From Hydrangea macrophylla (lineage: Eukaryota > Streptophyta > Magnoliopsida > Cornales > Hydrangeaceae), in the NCBI GenBank assembly GCA_033977485.1, contig CM066995.1:50529162-50593161 (forward strand): 64,000 nucleotides of DNA, written 5' to 3'. Below are positions 33,582 to 42,900 of the stretch, piece by piece. Position 1 is the first letter of the stretch; the number at the start of each line of letters is the position of its first letter. Position numbers and translations under genes: made by a program. The notes beneath the pieces were generated by a model that saw nothing but the letters and a program-made list of their open reading frames with translations, was not told the origin of the DNA and made no database searches.

Positions 33582-34136
33582 TGGGTCCCTCTGGTCACCC
33601 ACAAGCTCTGTTTCAAAAATCACGTGCACTGCTTTTCCAGATTTTTGTAAAAATGCTTTTTGGTGTCCGAAATCGTCCGTTTACGTACCGTTGGAAAGCT
33701 GTCAGGTTGAATTTCAGTATAAAAATATTTCCAGAGGTTTTATAATGAGAATTGAAGTCCAATTGAAGTCCGGAAGTCCTCCGGAACTTTCGTCGTCTTT
33801 TTGAAATCAAATGACGTCTTTTCCAAAATTGCTTTCAAATGTGCGTCGATTTTGAACTTTTCTTTAAAATTGAATCTCTGGATACCTAGAATACTGCGTT
33901 TAGAACACTTAATGTTCATATAACCCTGAGAGAATATGAATTCTGAGAGATGATTTTGACAAAACCGGGATTTATCCATGGAAAAGGGCTTTTCTGAGCT
34001 TGAAGTCACTTTCCGAAGTCCGATCTTCTGATTGTGTGGAATCCAGTACCTTCCACGGGGTACTTTTCATCATCGAATCCTCCAAGACGTTGTCCACCCT
34101 AAATCCTATCAGTGTGGTCAAAATTGGGTGTCTACA

Positions 34137-34152
34137 GTTTGCCCCTCTTTGG
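34137..34152 (-). other. Polypurine tract of Tat-C
   Basis: Minus strand CCAAAGAGGGGCAAAC abuts the start of the 3' LTR; it primes plus-strand DNA synthesis. Same form as Tat-B (CCAAAGCGGGGCAAAC). Confidence 0.85.
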
Positions 34153-34367
34153 CAGAGCTTGTTGTGAACAACGTGAACTGCAAGTGAGTGCCAAAGCCTT
34201 GAAGGCACCCAAATAACCATACTGAGAGGTTTTAGGAAAAACAAAAAATTTGCAAAATCAAGAAATTCAAAATCAGAGAAAATCAAGAAATTACGAATGC
34301 AAGAATGCAATGCAATGCTGGGTAGAGGCGGCTAAGTTGAAGCTGATGCTGGTCGTGCTCCGCTGGA

Positions 34368-34411
34368 GCTGCCTACGTATCCTTTCCAGGAATCAGACCA
34401 GGGCGTAGTTC
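34368..34411 (-). repeat. CTACG...CGTAGGC hairpin motif near Tat-C 3' LTR
   Basis: Minus strand begins GAACTACGCCCTGG, contains CTGATTCC and ends ATACGTAGGCAGC. Outer CTACG/CGTAG can pair. Equivalent to 52346-52388 in Tat-B. Confidence 0.7.
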
Positions 34412-34734
34412 AAGCGCGCGGGAAAACGGAAAACAAACAACAACAATGCGGATGAAATGCTCCTATCCTAGGATGCTGGTGCAGTATGAAAACGTGAATG
34501 TGCAAGTGCTGGAGGAATCATCCTCAAGGGTTCCCTGGATGCAAAATCTAATGCAAGGGATGTAATGACTCTCTCTCACAGTCGAATATGCTAAAGGTAT
34601 CTTGGATGATTCTCGAGGTTTTTGTCAAAGTTATTCTTCTGATCTTAAGGCTCGTAGGCGTCATCTGTATCCTGGACGACTCTTGAAATAGCGAAGTATC
34701 TTGGATGAATTCTGAGTCATGTCAAACAACTGGA

Positions 34735-35027
34735 CGATTGCTGGTGTAGAGTCCTTCTGCTGGGGACGATTACTGATGTAGAGTCCTTCTGCTGGGGACG
34801 ATTGTTGATGTAGAGTCCTTCTGCTGGGGACGATTTGCTGATGTAGAGTCCTTTTGCTGGGGACGATTGCTGGTGTAGAGTCCTTCTGCTGGGGACGATT
34901 GCTGATGTAGAGTCCTTTTGCTGGGGACGATTGCTGATGTAGAGTCCTTCTGCTGGGGACGATTGCTGATGTAGAGTCCTTTTGCTGGGGACGATTGCTG
35001 ATGTAGAGTCCTTTTGCTGGGGACAAA
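34735..35027. repeat. 32-bp tandem array, about 9 copies
   Basis: The unit contains GCTGGGGACGATTGCTGATG followed by TAGAGTCCTTCT. Two or three copies have one-base length changes. Lies in the 3' untranslated part of Tat-C. Confidence 0.9.
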
Positions 35028-35410
35028 TCTTCTGAAACAGGTCTCTCTGCCGGAGACAAATCTTCTGCTCTTCTGAAACAGGTCCTTCTTCTAGACAAAT
35101 CTTCTGTAACAGGTCTGGAAACAAGTCTTCTGAAACAGGTCTCTCTGCCGGAGACAAATCTTCTGTTCTTCTGAAACAGGCCCTTTTTCCGAGGACAAAT
35201 CTTCTGTGGCAGGTCTAGAAACAAATCTTCTGAAACAGGTCTCTCTGCCGGAGACAAATCCTCTGTTCTTCTGAAACAGGCCCTTCTTCTGGGGACAAAT
35301 CTTCTGTGGCAGGTCTAGAAACAAATCTTCTGAAACAGGTCTCTCTGCCGGAGACAAATCCTCTGTTCTTCTGAAATAGGCCCTTCTTCTGAGGACAAAT
35401 CTTCTGTTCT
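35028..35410. repeat. About 100-bp tandem array, about 4 copies
   Basis: The block GTCTCTCTGCCGGAGACAAA recurs at 35041, 35139, 35239 and 35339, each time followed by a GAAACAGGCCCTTCTTCT-like and a TGTGGCAGGTCTAGAAAC-like block. Long minus-strand ORFs across it are artefacts of the repeat. Confidence 0.9.
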
Positions 35411-35840
35411 GATGCACGGATTCTGAGAGATACACAAATTCTGAGAGATGACCCTTCTTCTGAGAGCAACCCACGGATACACGATTCTGATTTTGAGAGA
35501 AACCCTACATTCTGGAGGCAACCCTGATATGCGATGCTGAGAAATACATGATTCTGAGAGAAACCCTACATTCTGGAGGCAACCCTGGATACACGATTCT
35601 GATTCTGAGAGAAACCCTACATTCTGGAGGCAACCCACGATTCTGAGAGAAACCCTACATTCTGGAGGCAACCCTGGATACATGATGCTTGGCATAAACC
35701 TTGTATTCTGGAGGCGATTTTGATGCTCAAATTCTGAGAGATACCCTTTATCTGGAGGCAACCCGTGGATACATGATGCTTGCGAGAAACTTAATTCTGA
35801 AAGTTCTCTACTGGGGAAATCCTATGATTCTGAGAGATGC
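35411..35840. repeat. Imperfect array of ATTCTGAGAGAAACCC units
   Basis: Units of roughly 50-65 bases contain ATTCTGAGAGAAACCCTAC and ATTCTGGAGGCAACCC; they are less regular than the two neighbouring arrays and fade out toward 36000. Confidence 0.75.
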
Positions 35841-36018
35841 ACGAATTCTGTATACCTTGACAATATCTGGAAATTCTCTGCTTGAGGAGATATCTGAGGT
35901 TTCTGGGACGCGAGCACATATTCTGGAGGCCCTGCTGATTCTTTCTGAGACTCATATTGGTGCTTCGACCAACGCAATCATTCTTGCAACGCGTCAGGCT
36001 TACTCTAACCCTTTCTGA

Positions 36019-36676
36019 ACATCTCGCATTCTGACCCATCTTCTGAAAGTCCTTTCTGGATGTAATTCTCAAGCGACAGTAGACTCAAATGTCCATTTTC
36101 TAAGACAACTCATAATCAATCCCAAAACGACGGGAGTTTGCCGTTTCTCGGCCACTTTCAGGCTGCGGTGCCTTTGATTCTTCTCATCTGGGGGACTTTT
36201 TTCAGTTCTTGAATGGATTTTTACCAAGATTCAAATCTCCAGAGGTCCTCTAGACCAATTCCAACAAGTTTTAAGCACTCTCAAGGCTTATATATCAAAA
36301 ATGGACCAATCCGGGATCAAATCAAGAGTTCCGGGGGTCAAAACGCGAATATAGAGCAAAATGGGGAAATGGCAGGAAGTGAATAGTAAATGGCGGTTCC
36401 CCACACCCCCTTGGGAACCGCCAGCTGCAACTTTGGGGTTTTAAACCCATTTTCTTCTTTGTTCTTCATTCATTTCTTCTTCAATGCATCACCTCTACCT
36501 TCTAAGGTGCTCAAATCTTGCAATTTCTTGATGTTTTGAGTGATTTCTTGCATTAAAACTTCCAAAAACTTTGTTGATTTCATCAACTCCTCCCTATTCT
36601 AGGGGATTCAAGTACCAAGGTTTTTACTATTCATCATCTTCAACCTCTTATCTTCAAGCTTCAAGCATCAACAACC
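36019..36676 (+). promoter_or_regulatory. Probable promoter/leader of the Tat-C antisense PMD gene
   Basis: Non-coding. TATA-like CTTATATATC at 36287-36296; then AATAGTAAATGGCGGTT at 36382-36398, identical over 17 bases to the Tat-C LTR U3. An 11-bp perfect inverted repeat TGGCGGTTCCC/GGGAACCGCCA is at 36391-36401 and 36413-36423. The ATG follows about 250 bases later. Which of these is used is not known. Confidence 0.45.
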
Positions 36677-38804
36677 ATGAGTTCCCATGGACAAGGTGAA
36701 AGTTCTAGAACACGTAGAAGCCAATTTCAAGCTAGTGGAGCTTCATCAACTCAAACCATGGAGTATGCAACCATGAAAAATCCACTAAATCATATCTCTA
36801 GGAGGGCCTTTCGTCAAGAGGTAACCCATTCTTTAATTACTCCTTTGTTTCACATCTTCATACGTGTCTCTTTATTCTTGCGATTCCTTAGAAATCATCC
36901 TTTTTCTTTTTAGAATGTGGTTGGTCATCTTAGAGGTCATGGTAGCCATGGAAAATGCCTTGAATGGTTTAATGAATTGTCGGAGTCGCGTCCCCAAGTA
37001 GTAGCCAATATCAAGCAAGCGGGCTTTGGGTCGTTTGTAACCTTATTGGAGAGATCGACTAATGATTTGGCCATGATTCAAGCTCTTGCTGAAAGGTGGT
37101 GGGATTCCACAAATACTTTTCACATGCCTTTTGGGGAGATAACCATGACCCCTCTTGATTTTGCAATGATAACCGGCATCTCATTTGGCGGGCATCGTCT
37201 TGCCTTTGCAAAGAACATCCATAGACATCCTACTATCATTGAGCGTCTCCTAGGCATCATCCCATCCCAGAGAGATCTTCACGGATCGAGCGTAGGCATC
37301 ACATGGTTCATCAACAACTTCAGGCCTTCTGAAAGAGCGGCTCAATTTACCGATATGCAGCTTACCCGTGCTTTCATCTTGTATTTGCTTGGTTGCTCTC
37401 TTCTTTCTACTCGAGCTGAGCGGATTACATTGAATATGCTTGATAGTCTTCGAAATCTTGAGGAGATTGCAGATTTTGATTGGGGCTCTGCTGGTTTAGC
37501 CATTCTGTATAGTCATATGGGGGAGCATTCTCGAGGCAAATCCCCTGGATTCGGCGGATTCTGAAGAGCTTGGGAGGTACTGAAAATATTTTCATTTCCA
37601 GTTTTTATCATTTGATGTTCTGCTGTTTTGACCACCGCTTTATTTTCTCTTGTAGGTGTGGGCCTTTGAGTATTTCTCCATGACGGCTCCATCATTCCGG
37701 GAGGAAGAAATTCATATTTTTCCACGGGCTTTGAAGTGGCGTCGCCAAGCCGTAGGTACCAAGAATGATGCTCATAATGTTATTTCTTGCCGGGATTTTC
37801 TTACCCGTCTCAGATTCACCCAAGTTAACTGGCATCCTTGGGTGACAAATGGAGATGTGACTGAGATTGGCTTAGCTAGACAGATGACTGGAGAGAGGAT
37901 TCTTCTTGAGGGTCCCTCTGTTCTTGAGTGGTATCTTGGAGAGAGAGTAGCTCCTCAGACTGATTTGGAGGATAGTCTCTTAGTGCCACAGGATCCGCCT
38001 TCTTGTGTGAGGTCGGCGCAGAATTTGGAAGATGAAGATCTTATTAATGCTTTGAACGGAATTCCTTCAGCCTCTTTTACTCTGTTTGAGGAGAACTATG
38101 ACGTCTTCAGGGTTACTCATCTGATGCCTAATTTCCCGCTCTCGGATGACCCGCAGGTATTTCACGACTTCTTCATTTCTGATCGAATGCTTGCTTTATC
38201 TTATTTCTCATCATCATTTGCAGGGGAGTTCTTTTGTGGATGGCCCTGGTCGACCTCTACCTCTCATTCCTCCTTGTGATTGGCGAGCCTCGACCATGCT
38301 GCGCGGAGTTATATCTTCTGTAGAGATCCCCCGTGATCTTGTAGAGCCTCAGCTAGTTTCAGAACAACATGAGTCCGTTCCCCGAGCCGTTTTCAATGAA
38401 GAGCGAGCTTATGCACAGAATCTGAGGGCTTGGAGCCTTGCTCGTGAGGGACATGTAAGTAATTTCTGAACTCATTACCTCTGATTCTTCTGATCTTTCT
38501 GACCATATCTTTCTTCTCTTTGCAGTGGGATGGCATGTGCCAGACTTACATAGACCGTGATGCGGCCCTGGTAAATTTCTTGACCTTTTCTTCTTATCTC
38601 ATTGCTTTTTCAAACCCCTATACTGATTCTTTTCTTCCACAGGTGGCTCAAGTTAGGCATCTTCAATCACAGTTGGAGCGGATGAATGCAGGCCCTTCTG
38701 GTGGGGCTGGTGGGTCTAGGCGAAGGCGCCAAATTGAAGATGATGATAGCTCTACGGCCTCAGATATGCCTGCTTGGTACCCATGGGCTACTCGTCGTCG
38801 CTGA
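36677..38804 (+). CDS. Antisense six-exon PMD protein gene of Tat-C (one nonsense codon)
   Basis: Exons: 36677-36820, 36914-37576, 37656-38156, 38224-38454, 38526-38570, 38643-38804. All five introns have GT...AG ends on the plus strand, and every junction is in phase 0, giving 582 codons. Exon 1 is Ser/Gln-rich. Exon 2 holds the plant mobile domain (ALAERWWDSTNTFHMPFGEI, then TPLDFAMITGISFGG), exon 3 the second half ending LMPNFPLSDD, exon 6 a basic, acidic-then-RRR tail. A TGA at 37562-37564 replaces a Trp codon conserved in Tat-B, so only a truncated protein or readthrough is possible from this copy. The gene runs against gag-pol and its end faces the end of integrase. Host PMD proteins act in transcription and silencing; the transposon version's role is unknown. 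Confidence 0.82.
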
Positions 38805-39328
38805 TGATGATCATATGCACCCATGACTATCTTTCTGTTTTTCTTGCTTTCTGTGCTGAGACTGATGTTGATGTATTCTGTCTGAGACTTGATGGGCTTG
38901 TACTCTTGACTTTGCTTGATGCTGTTTTATGCTATCCTTCTGTTTCGCTTTGCATCCCTTGTCACGAGACTGATTTGATTGACACTTTGCACACTGACAC
39001 ACAGGACTCGATTTTACAGGGAAAGGAAATTTCTGACGATTCCTCTTTCTCGACAATGTCTTTTGACTTGGATATTTGAATTTTCTAAGGATTTGCATGT
39101 TTTTGAAAATGAGATTTTATCTTGTAGCAGGATATTGTGTTGGCTTTGCATGTAATCTTGAAGCTTTTGAAAATTTTCCACATAATGTTTCAGTCTTGAC
39201 ATTAGATTCACATCTTTAGATTGCTAAAAAAAAACTTTTCAACTTAATATCAAGAATTACCAGATTTTTCACTTAGGTGCTTTAATTCTGATAGCCAAGT
39301 GATCCAGAGAGGACAGGTAGCGAGGTAT
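38805..39328. other. Tat-C region between PMD gene and hairpins
   Basis: No gene is seen. T-rich on the plus strand, as expected for the 3' untranslated end of the PMD transcript; short ORFs here are unsupported. Confidence 0.4.
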
Positions 39329-39445
39329 GGGCAAACGACAGTTTGCCCCTAGTTGACAGAGATAAATGGAAGTTTGGGCAAACGCAGTTTGCCCCTAGTG
39401 TGGCAGTGATATCTTGAGGCTTTGGGCAAACTTGAAAGTTTGCCC
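39329..39445 (-). repeat. Three PPT-like hairpins after Tat-C pol
   Basis: Perfect 8-bp stems GGGCAAAC/GTTTGCCC at 39329-39348 (4-base loop), 39376-39394 (3-base loop) and 39424-39445 (6-base loop), each followed by CCTAGT. On the element sense strand each reads ACTAGGGGCAAAC, with GGGGCAAAC matching the polypurine tract. Confidence 0.85.
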
Positions 39446-39486
39446 CTAGTTTGCAAGGTTCAGGGATCGAGAGCCAGGAAAGCTCG

Positions 39487-39630
39487 TCTACTTATCCCCA
39501 AGTGGGAATCAGATCCAAAGTAGTTCGGCCAGGTCTTGAAAGAAAGTATGGTTGAGGGTTTCAGGAGCAGTGACCGAACCGAGCAGGTTGCCTACATATC
39601 CCCAAGTGGGAATCAGGTCAAGTGTAGTTC
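39487..39630 (-). repeat. Pair of CTACG...GTAGG hairpin motifs after Tat-C pol
   Basis: Two copies on the minus strand (39630-39590 and 39525-39487) begin GAACTACACTTGACCTGATT or GAACTACTTTGGATCTGATT, contain CCCACTTGGGG and end ATATGTAGGC or ATAAGTAGAC. They are partly decayed relative to Tat-B. Confidence 0.65.
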
Positions 39631-39679
39631 CTCGAATGCTGGAGGTTTTGAAAGAACAGGTTTTGAAAGAAAAAGGCTT

Positions 39680-39919
39680 TTAAGCATAGTATCTCTTGAG
39701 ACGGTCAATGTTGATTGGCTGATTGAACTCAACTCCATCTAGATCCATCAGGTATGCCGCTCCTCCAGAGAGAAGCTTCTTGATGACGTATGGGCCAACC
39801 CAATTTGGCTTGAATTTCCCTCTAGGATCGAAAACGGGTGCTTTTAAGGCTTTAAGCACAAGGTCGCCTTCCTCAAGTTTTCTTGGACGGACCTTCTTGT
39901 TGAATGCTCGAGCTATTCT
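39680..39919 (-). pseudogene. Tat-C integrase C-terminal end, after the internal TAG
   Basis: In the gag-pol frame, reading continues after the TAG at 39922-39920 for 79 codons to a TAA at 39682-39680. It contains ARAFNKKVRPRK, GKFKPNWVGPY and LKRYYA at the end, colinear with the end of the Tat-B integrase. It is the DNA-binding C-terminal domain that the main ORF lacks. Confidence 0.85.
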
Positions 39920-39922
39920 TCT

Positions 39923-42900
39923 CTAATACACATGCACATGATCAATTGCGGCCAACCTTTTCTCATCAAGTAACATTAGCTCCTCATATCTATCTCTTAG
40001 CCAATCAAATTCTGGAATCTCGGATTCTGCCACAACTCTCAAAGATGGTAGTTCTATTTCAACTGGGAGTATTGCTTCCATTCCGTAAGCCAATGAATAA
40101 GGAGTGGCTCCTGTAGATGTTCGGATAGATGTTCTGTATCCCCACAGTGCATACGGTAACTTCTCATGCCAATCTCGGTATGTATCAGTCATCTTTCTTA
40201 GGATCGTCTTCAAATTCTTATTAGCTGCTTCAACTGCCCCATTTGTTTGTGGCCTATACGGCGCTGACATGTGGTGCATGATCTTGTATTCTTCTAGTAG
40301 ATCCAAAACCTCTTTCTGGAAGTGACTGCCATGATCGGATATCAACTCATGAGGGACCCCGTATCGGCAGATTATATTTCTTCTGATAAATCTGGCCACA
40401 TCTTTAGCCTTCAATGTCGCATAAGACTCTGCTTCCACCCATTTTGTGAAATAATCAATTGCTACCAGGATGTATTGATGCCCATTAGACGCCTTCGGGG
40501 TTACTTCTCCAATAACATCTATTCCCCAAACTGAGAATGGCCAAGGGGTAGTCATGTTGTATAGCAGTGACGGCGGCACATGCTTCATATTGGCATGGAT
40601 CTGACATTTGTGACATTTTCTGACATATTCATAGCAGTCCTTGTCCATAGTAGTCCAATAATATCCTTGTCGGATGATCTTCTTAGCTAACATGTGTCCA
40701 CTCATATGAGGACCACACACCCCTTCGTGAATTTGCTCCATCATCTTTCTCGCACTGTTTCCATACAGACATGTCAAGTTGAATCCATTGTGAGATCTCT
40801 TCAATAGATTTCCGCCACAAATCATGAATTGAGCCGAGAATCTTCTTATGGCTCTCTTGTCTTTCTCAGAGGCGCCTTCCGGATATTCCCCATTTTCAAT
40901 GAAGTTCCACACGTCGGTGTACCACGGAAGTTCTTCTGCTTCTTCTATTTCCCCAATCATCTCATAAGACGGCTTTTCCCTTTGTTCAATCATCAAAGGA
41001 GTTAGCTTTATCCCCACAGGAATCTCAATCATTGACGCTAAAGTAGCCAAAGAGTCTGCTAGCTGATTTTCTTCTCGAGGCAGGTAGAAGAACGTGATAT
41101 GCAAGAAACGAGTTCGTAAAGAATCAAGATACTCATGATAGGGTTTTAACTTCTCTTCCTTGACTTTCCAATCTCCTCGAACTTGGGATATGATCAAATT
41201 GGAATCCCCGAATACATCAAGTTTCCTTACCTCCAAAGTCAATGCGGCTTCTAGCCCCAAGATACAAGCTTCATACTCAGCAGTGTTGTTGGTGGAGGTG
41301 TACTTCAGCTTAATAGAGAATGGGGTATGTGCTCCTTCAGGGGATACAAGGATGATTCCTACTCCATATCCTTTTTGGTTTGCAGCTCCATCAAAGTACA
41401 TTTTCCACACATCTTCTTTTAATTCCATCAATCCTTCGTCAGGGAACATGAACTCTTCTTCGTTTTCCAGATTTATCGGATGTTCTGCTAAATGTTCTGC
41501 GACAGCCCTTCCTTTAACAGATTTACTCGTAGCATGTATCAAGTCAAACTCAGATAGCATCAATGTCCATCGGGAGATTCTTCCGGTCAATGCTGGTTTT
41601 TCAAATAGGTACTTCAAAGGATCCATTCGGGAGATTAAAACAACAGGGAAGGCCAACATATAATGCCTCAGACGACGAGTGGCCCAAACCAAAGCCCAAC
41701 ATGTCTTTTCTAACGGAGAATACTTCAATTCGTATCCAGTCATCCTTTTACTTAAGTAGTAAATGGCTTTCTCTGTACGCCCTTCATCTCCTTCTTGGGC
41801 TAACATGCATCCCATAGCATTCTCTGACACGGATAAGTACAACAGCAAAGGCTTCCCTGACTTTGGGGGTGAAAGAACCGGTGGGTTTGATAAATAAGCC
41901 TTGATCTTGTCAAAAGCTTCTTGACATTGATTGTCCCATTCGAATTTCTTCCCTTTTCTCAACAAGCTGAAAAGCGGATCGCAAGTAGCAGTGAGCTTAG
42001 ATATGAAGCGGCTGATGAATTGGATTCTTCCCAGAAATCCTCTTACTTCCTTTTCATTTGTCGGAGGCGGCATATCCATAATAGCCTTGATCTTTGTGGG
42101 GTCAACCTCAATTCCTCTCTGTGTGATGAGAAATCCTAGCAGCTTTCCGGTGGTAACTCCAAAAGTACACTTCTGTGGATTCAATCTCATTCTGTATTTC
42201 CTTAATCTTTCAAAGAACTTGGCGAGTGCTGTTAAATGCCCACTTCTTTCTTTGGACTTAACAATCATATCATCCACATAAACTTCTACCTCTTTATGGA
42301 TCATGTCATGTAACAAAGTAGTAGCAGCTCTCTGATAGGTTGCGCCAGCATTCTTTAACCCAAATGGCATCACTCGGTAGCAATACGTCCCCCAGTGAGT
42401 TGTGAATGTAGTCTTTTCTCTGTCTTCGGGTGCCATTAAAATCTGATTGTACCCTGAGAAACCATCCATGAATGATAACAACTCATGCCCCGCGGTGCTA
42501 TCTACCAGAACATCTATGTGTGGAAGCGGAAAATCATCCTTAGGACTAGCCTTGTTTAGATCTCTGAAGTCAACACATACACGGATCCTTCCATCCTTCT
42601 TTGGCACAGGAACTATATTGGCTATCCATTCCGGATATTGGGTTACCATCAGGAATCCAGCTTTCAATTGTTTCTCAACTTCTTCTTTGATCTTCAAAGT
42701 CCATTCGGGTCTCATGCGTCTCAACTTTTGCTTAACAGGTTTTGAATTTGGAAAGAGAGGGATGTGGTGTTGGACAATCTCTGGATCGATGCCTGGCATA
42801 TCTTGGTAGGACCAAGCGAAAACATCTTTAAATTCTTTTAATAAGTTGATTAGTTCATTGCTTTCTTGTGAAGTGAGCGTGGTGCCAATATGAACATTTT

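Larger units (their letters stand above)
30652..34136 (-). repeat. 3' LTR of Tat-C (3485 bp)
   Basis: In element sense it starts TGTAGACACCCAATTTTGAC at 34136, next to the polypurine tract, and ends ...CCACA at 30652. Contains a TATA box at 33351-33343 and an inverted repeat at 33528-33572. Its small ORFs recur in the 5' LTR only because the LTRs are duplicates. Confidence 0.97.

Noticed and set aside
31049..34310. Small ORFs in the left Tat-C LTR, each found again about 17.4 kb to the right
   Set aside because: Their conservation is due to LTR duplication; no family resemblance and no codon bias visible.
34661..35761. Several overlapping minus-strand ORFs of 84-198 residues
   Set aside because: They are translations of tandem repeats in the Tat-C 3' UTR; different frames give equally long ORFs and the sequence is low complexity.
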